Shown here in pieces: positions 1-7,715 of a stretch of 64,000 bases of DNA; the first letter of the stretch is position 1, and every line of letters begins with the position of its first letter. A program made the translations under genes and the position numbers. Under the pieces are notes generated by a model. That model was given only the letters and a program-made list of their open reading frames with translations. It was not told the DNA's origin and searched no databases. The stretch is from an uncultured Roseovarius sp. (GTDB lineage: Bacteria; Pseudomonadota; Alphaproteobacteria; Rhodobacterales; Rhodobacteraceae), in the NCBI GenBank assembly GCA_947503145.1, contig CANNCP010000009.1:62001-126000 (forward strand). Reading direction: 5' to 3'.

Positions 1-921
1 CCAAACCAGAACCGGGCTGCGCGCCATCAGATCGACCTCGACCCGTTCGGCCCATTTGACGCGGTCGTCTGTCTGGGCCTTCTCCTGGATCATGCGTTCG
101 AAATCGGCAAACTCCAGCGCCGGGTCGGCCAGCGCGTGCGCCAGATCGAGGATCGGATTATCCGCGTCCTGGCGGTGGATGCGGTGCAGTACCAGTTTGG
201 CCGGGGTGGGCAGCGTGTCGAACACCATCGCGCCCGACTGGTTCACCGGGGCCAGCTGCGCCGGATCGCCAAACAGAAAGAGCGTCGGGAATATCTCTTT
301 GAGGTCATCCATCTGGCGCGCGTCCAGCATGCTGGCCTCATCAACAAACCCGATATCCAGAGGCTCTTCGCGGCGTTTCCAGCCGGTGATGAAATCGCTG
401 CCACGCAGGCCGGCAGCGGCCAGCGCGCCGGGAATGGACTTGTTGGTTTGATAGAACGCATGCGCCCGGTCGAGCGCCAGTTCGGTCAACCCTTCGACCT
501 CTGGCCGCTCGCCATTACCGGCCAGCCATTCGGCGATTTTTTCGTATTCGGGATCGTAGACCGGCGTGTAGAGGATGCGGTGGATCGTGGTCGCGGGCAC
601 GCCCTGCATGCGCAGCACGCTGGCGGCTTTGTTGGTGGGCGCGAGGATCGCCAGCGAGCGCTTGTCGCGGCGCTTGCGGCTCTCGTAATCGCCCGAGACG
701 ATATCGACACCGGCATCTTGCATCGCGCGATAAAGCGCAGCCAGAAGCAGCGTCTTGCCCGATCCGGCCTTGCCGATGACCGCCATCACGCTTTCCGTGG
801 CTTTGCGCGGGGGCAAGAGGGTGCCGTTTTCCAGGTCGACGCCTGCGCCGCGCAGGGCCTCTACGATGCGATCATGGGCTTCTGCCTGATCTTCGGAATA
901 TGTGAGCGCGGTTTGGGTCAT
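1..921 (-). CDS. RecD-like ATP-dependent DNA helicase, C-terminus cut by window edge
   Basis: This is the N-terminal 307 codons of an AAA-type superfamily 1 helicase. Visible motifs are Walker A GKAGSGKT at about residues 50-57, a Walker B-like FVDEAS near 192-197, and motif III GDPAQLAP near 218-225. The order and spacing fit the RecD/Pif1-like branch of SF1B, which unwinds DNA 5' to 3' using ATP. The start at 921 reads MTQTALTYSEDQ, and a helicase Q-motif-like region precedes Walker A. The gene lies on the same strand as the capsule cluster, about 100 bp after the phosphomutase stop, so it may be co-transcribed although its role is unrelated. The C-terminal helicase domain is outside the window, so RecD-like is a family call and not an orthologue call. 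Confidence 0.85.
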   Translation of the reverse strand, partial: MTQTALTYSEDQAEAHDRIVEALRGAGVDLENGTLLPPRKATESVMAVIGKAGSGKTLLLAALYRAMQDAGVDIVSGDYESRKRRDKRSLAILAPTNKAASVLRMQGVPATTIHRILYTPVYDPEYEKIAEWLAGNGERPEVEGLTELALDRAHAFYQTNKSIPGALAAAGLRGSDFITGWKRREEPLDIGFVDEASMLDARQMDDLKEIFPTLFLFGDPAQLAPVNQSGAMVFDTLPTPAKLVLHRIHRQDADNPILDLAHALADPALEFADFERMIQEKAQTDDRVKWAERVEVDLMARSPVLVW

Positions 922-1028
922 GGGCCGACACTACAGGGGCGTTTTACGAGGGACCAGAGGAAGTGGGCGGTAAACGTGGAGAGAAATGCGACATGCGCTG
1001 CGCGGGGCAAGTGTTCGCAACTCCGTGT

Positions 1029-2525
1029 TCAGATCGTCTGGTCGTATGCGCCCACCGATGGCTCGGTGCGGATCACCGCGTCGATATCGGCAAAGATTGC
1101 CCGCATCTCGGCCTCGCTGTCACTGCTCTCGCAGACCACCACCAGATTGGGTGTATTGCTTGAGGCCCGCACCAGACCCCAACTGCCGTTGTCGAGGATG
1201 ACGCGCGCACCGTTCACCGTGACGACCTGCGCGATCTTGCGGCCCGCCAGCGTCTCGCCCGCCTCATGCTTGGCCACCAGCCTGGCGACCAGCCGCTCCA
1301 ACACCTGATATTTCTCGGTATCCGCGCACCACGGCGACATCGTGGGGGTGGCGTAGGTGACGGGCAAGGCGCGACGCAGGTCGGACATGGACTTGTCGGG
1401 GTTGCGATCCATCAGCTTGCAGATTTCCACCGCCACGCGCATCCCGCAGTCATAGCCGCGCCCCACAGGCTCGGCGAGGAAGTAGTGGCCGGACTTTTCG
1501 AACCCCGCCAGCGCGCCGATCTCCTTGACGCGGCGCTTCATGTGGCTGTGGCCGGTTTTCCAGTAATCCGCCCTGGCGCCGTTGGCCAGCAGCACGGGAT
1601 CGGATGCAAACAGCCCGGTGGATTTCACATCCGCGACAAAGGTGCTGCCGGGATAGAGACGCGAAAAGTCGCGGGCCATGATCACGCCGACCTTGTCGGC
1701 AAAGATCTCTTGGCCCTCATCATCCACCACGCCGCAGCGGTCGCCGTCGCCGTCAAAGCCGAGGGCGAAGTCTGCGCCTGAGGCTTTGACCGACGCGGAC
1801 ATGTCGTGCAGCATTTCCATCGCTTCGGGGTTCGGATTGTAATGCGGGAACGTGTAGTCGAGCTGATTATGGGACGGCACGACCTCGACGCCCATCCGTT
1901 CGAACAATTCGGACGCAAAAGCGCTGGCGGTGCCGTTGCCGGTGGCGCAGACGACCTTGAGCTTGCGGGTCATTTTGAAGTCGCCGATGAGGTCGTCAAG
2001 ATAGGCCTCGCGCACGCCATCCACGAATTCGTAGGCTCCGCCGGGATGCGCCTGCCCGCGTCCCTCCAGTACGATATCACGTAGTTCGTTCATCTCGTCC
2101 GGGCCGTGGGTCAGCGGGCGCTCAAACCCCATCTTGACCCCGGTCCAGCCGTTGGGGTTGTGCGAGGCTGTGACCATCGCCACGGCGGGCGCATCCAGGT
2201 GAAACTGCGAGAAATAGGCCATCGGCGACAGGGCCGGGCCAATATCCTTGACGTGGATACCCGCCTGCATCAGCCCGAGCATCAGCGCGTTCTTGATGCT
2301 GAGAGAATATTCGCGGTAGTCGTTGCCGACGGCGATCACCGGCTCGATTCCCCGATTGCGCATCTGCGTACCAAGCCCGAGACCCAGCGCGGTGATACCC
2401 GGCAGGTTGATCGCCTCGGGGTATTGCCAGCGGGCGTCATATTCGCGGAAACCGGTGGGTGCGATCATCGGGTCGCGCAGGAATTCCCATGTGTTTGGGG
2501 TGACGATCGGGGCAGGTTTGATCAC
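1029..2525 (-). CDS. Phosphomannomutase/phosphoglucomutase
   Basis: This is a 498-residue alpha-D-phosphohexomutase that interconverts hexose 6-phosphates and 1-phosphates, supplying sugar nucleotides for surface polysaccharide. The catalytic phosphoserine loop TASHNPNG is at about residues 119-126 (Ser121). The magnesium loop DGDGDR is at about 258-263, and a C-terminal substrate-phosphate loop (VRASSNTPN) is also present. The length fits the bacterial PMM/PGM family. It lies 10 bp after kdsA on the same strand, so it is probably the fourth gene of the kpsT-kpsE-kdsA transcript, which supports a capsule or LPS role. Which of mannose or glucose is preferred cannot be read from the sequence. 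Confidence 0.93.
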   Translation of the reverse strand: MIKPAPIVTPNTWEFLRDPMIAPTGFREYDARWQYPEAINLPGITALGLGLGTQMRNRGIEPVIAVGNDYREYSLSIKNALMLGLMQAGIHVKDIGPALSPMAYFSQFHLDAPAVAMVTASHNPNGWTGVKMGFERPLTHGPDEMNELRDIVLEGRGQAHPGGAYEFVDGVREAYLDDLIGDFKMTRKLKVVCATGNGTASAFASELFERMGVEVVPSHNQLDYTFPHYNPNPEAMEMLHDMSASVKASGADFALGFDGDGDRCGVVDDEGQEIFADKVGVIMARDFSRLYPGSTFVADVKSTGLFASDPVLLANGARADYWKTGHSHMKRRVKEIGALAGFEKSGHYFLAEPVGRGYDCGMRVAVEICKLMDRNPDKSMSDLRRALPVTYATPTMSPWCADTEKYQVLERLVARLVAKHEAGETLAGRKIAQVVTVNGARVILDNGSWGLVRASSNTPNLVVVCESSDSEAEMRAIFADIDAVIRTEPSVGAYDQTI

Positions 2526-2535
2526 TGGCGCGTCC

Positions 2536-3375
2536 TTATTTCTCTAGCGTGATGGGGTCGGATTTGGCCAGCCTGTCGAACGTCATCAGCGAGGTAATCA
2601 GCGCGCCCATCCGATCCAGTGGGATCATGTTCGGCCCGTCCGAAGGCGCGGTATCGGGCGCTTCGTGCGTCTCGATAAAGACGGCGGCAATGCCGAGCGA
2701 TACCGCCGCACGTGCCATCACGGGTGCGAACTCACGCTGTCCGCCGCTGCTGCCGCCCATGCCGCCGGGTTGCTGCACGGAATGGGTCGCGTCCATGACC
2801 ACCGGATAGCCGGTCTGCACCATTTGCGGCAGCGACCGCATGTCGGCCACCAGCGTGTTATAGCCAAACGATGTGCCGCGCTCTGTCAGCATGATCCGGC
2901 GGTTGCCGGTGCTTTCGATCTTGGACACGACATTGGGCATGTCCCAGGGGGCGAGGAACTGTCCCTTTTTGACGTTGATGACTGCCCCCGTTTCACCAGC
3001 TGCAATCAGCAGGTCGGTCTGGCGGCAGAGGAAGGCCGGGATTTGCAGCACGTCGCAGACCTCGGCCACGGGGGCGCATTGATCGGGCAGGTGGACATCC
3101 GTGAGCACCGGGACGTCCAGCGCATCCCTGACCGCCTGCATGACGGTCAGCCCCTCGTCCACGCCCAGCCCGCGCTTGCCGGTCAGTGAGGTGCGGTTGG
3201 CCTTGTCGAAGGACCCCTTGAAGATGAACTGTGCTCCTGCCTCGCGGCAGACCTGCTGCATCACACCTGCGATCATCTGCGCATGATCCACAGATTCCAG
3301 CTGGCATGGCCCGGCGATGACGGTCAGCGGTTGATCGTTTCCGACGCGGAGGCCGCGAAAATCTACAGTGGTCAT
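2536..3375 (-). CDS. kdsA: 3-deoxy-8-phosphooctulonate (Kdo-8-P) synthase
   Basis: This 279-residue enzyme condenses phosphoenolpyruvate with arabinose 5-phosphate to give Kdo-8-phosphate, the precursor of Kdo in lipid A inner core and in capsule linkers. The family signature IAGPCQLES is near residue 20. The KGSFDKANRTS segment near 54-64 and the DATHSVQQPGG segment near 196-206 are also typical, and the length is normal. Its start codon follows the kpsE stop by 1 bp, which shows translational coupling with the capsule export genes. The link suggests Kdo made here feeds the capsule lipid linker, although the same enzyme would serve LPS. Confidence 0.96.
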   Translation of the reverse strand: MTTVDFRGLRVGNDQPLTVIAGPCQLESVDHAQMIAGVMQQVCREAGAQFIFKGSFDKANRTSLTGKRGLGVDEGLTVMQAVRDALDVPVLTDVHLPDQCAPVAEVCDVLQIPAFLCRQTDLLIAAGETGAVINVKKGQFLAPWDMPNVVSKIESTGNRRIMLTERGTSFGYNTLVADMRSLPQMVQTGYPVVMDATHSVQQPGGMGGSSGGQREFAPVMARAAVSLGIAAVFIETHEAPDTAPSDGPNMIPLDRMGALITSLMTFDRLAKSDPITLEK

Positions 3376-3376
3376 A

Positions 3377-4993
3377 TCAGGACGATACCTGTTCTCTGAG
3401 GATGGATGCGGTGAGCGAGATCATCAGGTAGATACCGGCGAAGATCAAGAATGCAAGGATCGTGTTCTCGAACGCGCGCGGATAGGACGCATCCTGCGAC
3501 GCTACGGGCCGGACGCTGACGGTCAGGTAACGCACCTGCTTGTTCGCCTGAATCTCGGACTGCCGCTTGTTTTCAAGCGCCGATTGCAACACCAGGTCGG
3601 CGGTGGCCAGATCGGCCTGGGCCATCTGAATGTCGGCTGTCTGCGACGCCAGGGACGAATGACCGCCCGTCGCCTGGGTTAGTCGCGCTCGCTGCTTTTC
3701 CAGCTCTGTCTGCAACACTGCGACTTCGCCGGTCAGTGCCTGCACCTTGGCGCGATTGGGGCGCGAGTTGCCCAGTTGGGTATTCAACGCAAGTTGCTTT
3801 TCCTGCAACTGCAATTCGACATTACCGATCAGCTGCCGGATGTTGCCTATCTCGCCTTCGGGGTCGAGCACGCTGCCCTCTTGCAACGTGACCATCCTCT
3901 CCTGAGCTGCGCGGCGCTCGGCCTTGGCTTGATCCAGGCTTTCGATGGCGGTGCGGACCGCGTCCTGTCGCTTGCGCTGGCTGAGCTCATCGACACGATT
4001 TTCGGCATAGGCGATCAGTTTCTCGGAAAAGGCGGCGCTGATCTGGGGGTCGGCGGTGGCCACCTCCATGCGCAGCACGCCTTCGGTCGGATCATAGCCG
4101 ATCTTCACGAACTTCTTGTAGACCTTGTATGCCTTTTCGTTGCTGGCGTCCGGGCTGAGGCGTTGTATGGGGTCGATCCAGGGCTGGCTGAAATGATCAC
4201 GAAAGTGGACATCCGCATCAAGCCGCAGCATCGCGTCCTTTGACAGCAGATAGGATTGCGTGGCGATCGCGTCCTGGCCGGTGGCGAACTGGCTGGGCAA
4301 AAGGCCACCAAGGCCCCCGCCACCCCCGCCGCCGCCGTCGGCGGACAGGATGAGAAACTCGGACTTGGTCGAATACATCGGGGTGGCGATGACGTAATAG
4401 TAATACCCCGCCACCAGCGTCGGCAGCAGCACAAAGGCCATCAGCCGCGACACCAGCAGCATCAGCTTGCGACGCCGCCGTTTGCCGATATCGCGCTGGA
4501 TGCGCATGATTTCTTCGTTGCGGCGTTCTGCCGGGTTCAGTTCGGTCGAGGGCATGGTTTGCGTGCCCGTGGGCACCGTCTGTGGCAACTGCACCTTGGC
4601 GGGGGGGGCTACCTCCCGGCTCTCGGTTTGTTTCGGGGTTTTGTCGGCGACGACCAGTTCCAGGATATTGGCGCGCTGAAAGGGGTCGATGCCCTTGGCG
4701 CGCAACAGGCGCACCGCGTCAAAATCGGATGTCGGTGCCAGCCCGTGTTTCTGCGCTACGCGCCGCGCCATGCGCAGCTGGCGGCCGGTCAGCCCCTCCT
4801 GGCGTATTTCGCCGATACTCTGGCCGGTACTGACCTCGGCCGACGAACTGACTTCACCCGCGTGCGCCTGCGATCCGGTCGACGGGTCGTCCTGCTGCGT
4901 CACCTCGTGGGGCTGCGGATAGGCCTCTCGTGGTTGCGTTGCAGTTGGCGACCGCTTGATGCGAAATTTTCTAGCCTTGGGTTTCGTAGTCAT
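3377..4993 (-). CDS. kpsE: Capsule polysaccharide export inner-membrane protein, KpsE/CtrB/BexC family
   Basis: This is a polysaccharide co-polymerase that links the capsule ABC transporter to the outer-membrane channel across the periplasm. I take the start at the ATG giving MTTKPKARKF (4993); an earlier in-frame start at 5023 would overlap kpsT more deeply. The N-terminus is a long polar cytoplasmic region of about 180 residues. A membrane segment (LMAFVLLPTLVAGYYYYV) follows, then a Wzz-like periplasmic domain with an uninterrupted run of 9 glycines, long heptad-rich coiled coil, and a second membrane segment near the C-terminus (FENTILAFLIFAGIYLMI). The extended cytoplasmic N-terminus is longer than in E. 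coli KpsE. It lies between kpsT (23-bp overlap) and kdsA (1-bp gap). Confidence 0.9.
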   Translation of the reverse strand: MTTKPKARKFRIKRSPTATQPREAYPQPHEVTQQDDPSTGSQAHAGEVSSSAEVSTGQSIGEIRQEGLTGRQLRMARRVAQKHGLAPTSDFDAVRLLRAKGIDPFQRANILELVVADKTPKQTESREVAPPAKVQLPQTVPTGTQTMPSTELNPAERRNEEIMRIQRDIGKRRRRKLMLLVSRLMAFVLLPTLVAGYYYYVIATPMYSTKSEFLILSADGGGGGGGGLGGLLPSQFATGQDAIATQSYLLSKDAMLRLDADVHFRDHFSQPWIDPIQRLSPDASNEKAYKVYKKFVKIGYDPTEGVLRMEVATADPQISAAFSEKLIAYAENRVDELSQRKRQDAVRTAIESLDQAKAERRAAQERMVTLQEGSVLDPEGEIGNIRQLIGNVELQLQEKQLALNTQLGNSRPNRAKVQALTGEVAVLQTELEKQRARLTQATGGHSSLASQTADIQMAQADLATADLVLQSALENKRQSEIQANKQVRYLTVSVRPVASQDASYPRAFENTILAFLIFAGIYLMISLTASILREQVSS

Positions 4994-5630
4994 AGAGCTG
5001 CTTTGCCTCTTCCAAGGTATCAAACATGTATAGCTGTCCGCCCATCAAAACGGCAGCGGAGGTCGCAAATTTTTCCAATGTCTTGGCCTGGTGCGATACG
5101 ATCACGACCGTGGTCGTCCGTAGGCGGTCTTTCAGAATTTCGCCAGCCTTGCGGTTGAACTCCACATCGGTGGAGTTGGGCATGCCCTCGTCGATCAGGT
5201 AAATATCAAAATCGAGCGCCAGCATCAGCGAAAAAGTAAAGCGCGCCTTCATGCCCGAGCTGTAGGTGCCTAGCGGTTGGTCAAAATATTCACCCAGATT
5301 GCACATCCAGCGGCAGAACGCCTCGACATAATCGGGGTCTAGCCCGTAGAGCCGCGCGATGTAGCGGCTGTTTTCCATCGCCGAGATCCTGCCGATCACG
5401 CCGCCCATGAATCCCAACGGGAAGCTGATGCGACAGTTGCGCCGGATATCGCCTTCGTCAGGCTTTTCCAGCCCCGCCATCATGTTGATCAGGGTCGTCT
5501 TGCCGGTGCCGTTGGGCGCGAGGATGCCCATGCTGCGGCCAAGCTCTACCCGGAAGGAGACCTGATCGAGGATCACCTTGCGCTGCGTGCCCGTCCAGAA
5601 GGACTTGCTGACATTCTCAAATTCGAGCAT
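4971..5630 (-). CDS. kpsT: Capsule polysaccharide ABC transporter ATP-binding protein
   Basis: This is the ATPase of an ABC-2 type capsule exporter. The start at 5630 (MLEFENVSKSF) is preferred because GGAG sits 6 bp upstream and the resulting 219 residues match the usual KpsT length; a longer in-frame reading to 5705 is unlikely. Walker A is APNGTGKTT near residues 38-46, the signature region is YSSGMKARF, and Walker B is YLIDEG with a following switch histidine in IVSHQAKT. Its membrane partner KpsM is normally adjacent but is not found in this window. It heads the kpsT-kpsE-kdsA-phosphomutase run, so transcription probably starts in 5631-5765. Confidence 0.93.
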   Translation of the reverse strand: MLEFENVSKSFWTGTQRKVILDQVSFRVELGRSMGILAPNGTGKTTLINMMAGLEKPDEGDIRRNCRISFPLGFMGGVIGRISAMENSRYIARLYGLDPDYVEAFCRWMCNLGEYFDQPLGTYSSGMKARFTFSLMLALDFDIYLIDEGMPNSTDVEFNRKAGEILKDRLRTTTVVIVSHQAKTLEKFATSAAVLMGGQLYMFDTLEEAKQLYDYETQG

Positions 5631-5765
5631 CCGTTGCTCCGCCTGCTGATCTTGCCCTCTTCTTACCGGGGCTTTGTTGACGTGGCTATTACCACGTTCT
5701 GCCACTGTATGGCGGTTCAGCGATTGTTTATACAGAATAACAAGGCAAAATTATGCTCCGAACGG

Positions 5766-5793
5766 AAAAAACCGGCGCACTGACGCCGGTTTT
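5766..5793 (-). terminator. Rho-independent terminator after the permease gene
   Basis: A perfect 10-bp stem, AAAACCGGCG at 5768-5777 paired with CGCCGGTTTT at 5784-5793, has a 6-base loop. Read on the minus strand it is followed by a run of six T, so it fits termination of the ArsR-permease transcript just before kpsT. The A-tract on the other side means it could act in both directions. Confidence 0.85.
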
Positions 5794-5849
5794 CGGGGTG
5801 GGGATGACGAATGGCGCGCAAAACGGTTACGGTGCGGCGCGCACGCCGG

Positions 5850-6881
5850 TCAGGCAATGGCCTGCCAGGCCATCCCGGCAAGAACGGCACCAACATACGC
5901 GAAAGCCAGATAGGCGACAAACACCCGCGGTTTGACCAGCGCCCAGACAGCGATGGCAGCCGGGATGCAACTGACCCCGCCCGCGATGACAAAGCTCATC
6001 GCGGCTCCGTTGCTCATCCCCTGCGCCAGCAATGCATCGATCAACGGCACGGCAGCATAACCGTTGAGGTAGGCGGGTGCGCCCACCAATGCGCCGAGGA
6101 TGATCGGCCCGATACCGGAGCCGCCCAACACCCCTGCCACCATGTCAGCGGGCACGTATTCCAGCATGAGCGCTTCGACCACATAAGCCAGCGTCAGCCA
6201 CTTCAGCAGGAATACCGCGTTTTCCATTCCTGTCGCGCGGAATGTCTCGCGGCGGTCGGATTGCGTCCAGAAGCGCCAGACAGGTGCGCCTTCATAGGGT
6301 TTCTTCGGGCCGCAGCAGCCGCCGACCTGCGGTCTTTCCCGCAGCGGATCGGCAAACAGGATGCTGCGGGTGGCCAGCATGGTGGCATAGCCACCAAACA
6401 TACCGATACCGACTGCCGCCACGGCCTTGGCCACCGCGAAATCCCAGCCGAGCGTGCCGCTGGTGATGGCGAACATCGCCGGATCCATCAGCGGCGAGGC
6501 CAGCCAGAACGCCATGACAGCCCCCAGCGGCGCACCGAGCGCCAGCATCGCGGCGATGAACGGGATCACTTCGCAGCTACAGAACGGGGCCAGGCCGCCA
6601 ATCGCTGCGGCCATGGCGATCATACGCACCTGGTTGCCTTCAAACACCTTGGCCACCAGCCGTTCGGCCCCGGTCGCCTTGAGGTAGGCCACCGCAAAGA
6701 CCGCAAAGGCAATGAACGGTGCGGTGTGCAGCAATGCATTGGCGGCAAACGTCACCGTCGGCCAGGCTTGTGGCGGGTCCAGCGCCGCGACCGCAGCGAG
6801 GATCAGCGCCACTACGATCCAGACCTTGCCGATCCGCGACCAGATCGAGGCGCGCGGGGATGGGGATGTGATGTTAGACAT
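5850..6881 (-). CDS. Permease of the ArsP/SO_0444 (DUF318) family
   Basis: This is a predicted efflux permease of 343 residues from the start MSNITSPSP at 6881. It has about eight hydrophobic segments and the family's cysteine signature PFCSCEVIPF in a membrane helix. A CCGPKK metal-binding-like loop lies in the central cytoplasmic region. ArsP members export organoarsenicals, and SO_0444 members have been tied to Cu/Zn/As efflux, so the substrate here is inferred to be a metal or metalloid. The start overlaps the end of the ArsR gene by 8 bp, so the two are one operon controlled by that repressor. An earlier in-frame start would overlap the ArsR gene by more than 100 bp and is rejected. Confidence 0.88.
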   Translation of the reverse strand: MSNITSPSPRASIWSRIGKVWIVVALILAAVAALDPPQAWPTVTFAANALLHTAPFIAFAVFAVAYLKATGAERLVAKVFEGNQVRMIAMAAAIGGLAPFCSCEVIPFIAAMLALGAPLGAVMAFWLASPLMDPAMFAITSGTLGWDFAVAKAVAAVGIGMFGGYATMLATRSILFADPLRERPQVGGCCGPKKPYEGAPVWRFWTQSDRRETFRATGMENAVFLLKWLTLAYVVEALMLEYVPADMVAGVLGGSGIGPIILGALVGAPAYLNGYAAVPLIDALLAQGMSNGAAMSFVIAGGVSCIPAAIAVWALVKPRVFVAYLAFAYVGAVLAGMAWQAIA

Positions 6882-7218
6882 GATCGTGACCTCGGTGTGG
6901 TTCAGGAGCATCCGCGCAGCATTCGCGCAGCAGGAAATCGGACAGGTGGCGTAGCTCGTCATAGGCGACGGCGGCGCAGATGATGCTGCGCCCTTTTCTC
7001 TCTTGCGCGACAAGCCCCGCCTGAGAGAGGATTTTCATATGATGGGTCAGCGTCGATCCGGTCACGCCGGTCCGTGCGCCCAGTTTGCCGATGCTCAGCC
7101 CGTCCGGGCCAGCACGGACCAGCGCATTGAGTACCATCAGCCGTTGTTCGCTGCCGAGCGCCGCAAAAGTCGAGGCCGCACGCGTCAGTTCGGAGGGGTG
7201 GAGGTCTATTGTTTTCAT
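6874..7218 (-). CDS. ArsR/SmtB-family metal-sensing repressor
   Basis: This is a winged-helix repressor of 114 residues starting MKTIDLHPSE. The DNA-recognition region is GVTGSTLTHHMKILSQAGL at about residues 50-70, typical of ArsR. The C-terminus is rich in potential metal ligands (CCADAPEPHRGHDHV), and the preceding LLREC gives another cysteine. It probably leaves DNA when metal binds and so switches on the overlapping permease gene. The start ATG is directly against a palindrome that is one of two operator copies. No good Shine-Dalgarno is visible, so translation may be leaderless or weak. A TTG 36 bp upstream would extend the protein into the operator and is less likely. Confidence 0.9.
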   Translation of the reverse strand: MKTIDLHPSELTRAASTFAALGSEQRLMVLNALVRAGPDGLSIGKLGARTGVTGSTLTHHMKILSQAGLVAQERKGRSIICAAVAYDELRHLSDFLLRECCADAPEPHRGHDHV

Positions 7219-7279
7219 ATTTCTAGAAATATAGAAGATCCCTGAGTGCCGCAACTGTTATTTCTAATTTTATAGAAAT
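7219..7279. promoter_or_regulatory. Two matching operator sites upstream of the ArsR-permease operon
   Basis: The pattern ATTTCTA-N6-TAGAA(A/G) occurs twice, at 7219-7237 and 7260-7279. The second copy has full 7-bp arms, ATTTCTA and TAGAAAT. The repeats start 41 bp apart, about four helical turns. The first copy abuts the ArsR start codon. Position and symmetry fit binding sites for the ArsR dimer; this is inference from the sequence only. Confidence 0.7.
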
Positions 7280-7715
7280 GATTTGCCGACCTGCTGTCGC
7301 TTCTATGTGACCAGGCGGGCGAATTGCGGCATGCTCATGTCGAAGATGCACAAGCTGTCCTTTGCATCGCCAGATATTCCTGACCGTAGTCGCGGCATTG
7401 GTTTGTCAGCACGGACCCACAAGGGCATATTGCCGAGGATCGGCGCCAACGTCGGTGGCAGCTATGCGATGCGCTACGGCATGAGGCGGTACACCTTCGG
7501 GGCACAGAATTTGTGTAAAGCGGCTGAACGACAAGTAATACTTGCCAGTTCAGAGCTTTTCTTGGTTTACGCCGACACGCCTGAGCGGCAGCATCAAGAC
7601 AAGCGGTGAGGGCGTGCGGGCGAATCCCGGCAGCTCTCGGCCGCGCCTTTTGTAAGTGATCTGATCCAGGCTGCCATCTGCTCGGTGGTTGCCGTGGGTC
7701 CGGGGAAAAGCAGCA
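7280..7715. other. 436-bp non-coding stretch before the hyu operon
   Basis: No convincing gene is seen. On the minus strand one frame between about 7320 and 7450 reads smoothly (for example ILGNMPLWVRADKPMP) to a stop near 7312 but is interrupted by stops just upstream, so it may be the tail of a decayed gene. The stretch also contains the palindrome at 7524-7553 and must hold the promoter for the operon starting at 7716. Confidence 0.5.
7524..7553. promoter_or_regulatory. 30-bp imperfect palindrome upstream of the hyu-type operon
   Basis: The outer arms CTGAAC and GTTCAG and the inner arms CAAGT and ACTTG share one dyad centre. It lies about 160-190 bp before the first start codon of the operon. 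It could be an operator for a dimeric regulator such as the downstream LysR protein, or a hairpin in the leader. No T-run of terminator quality follows. Confidence 0.5.
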
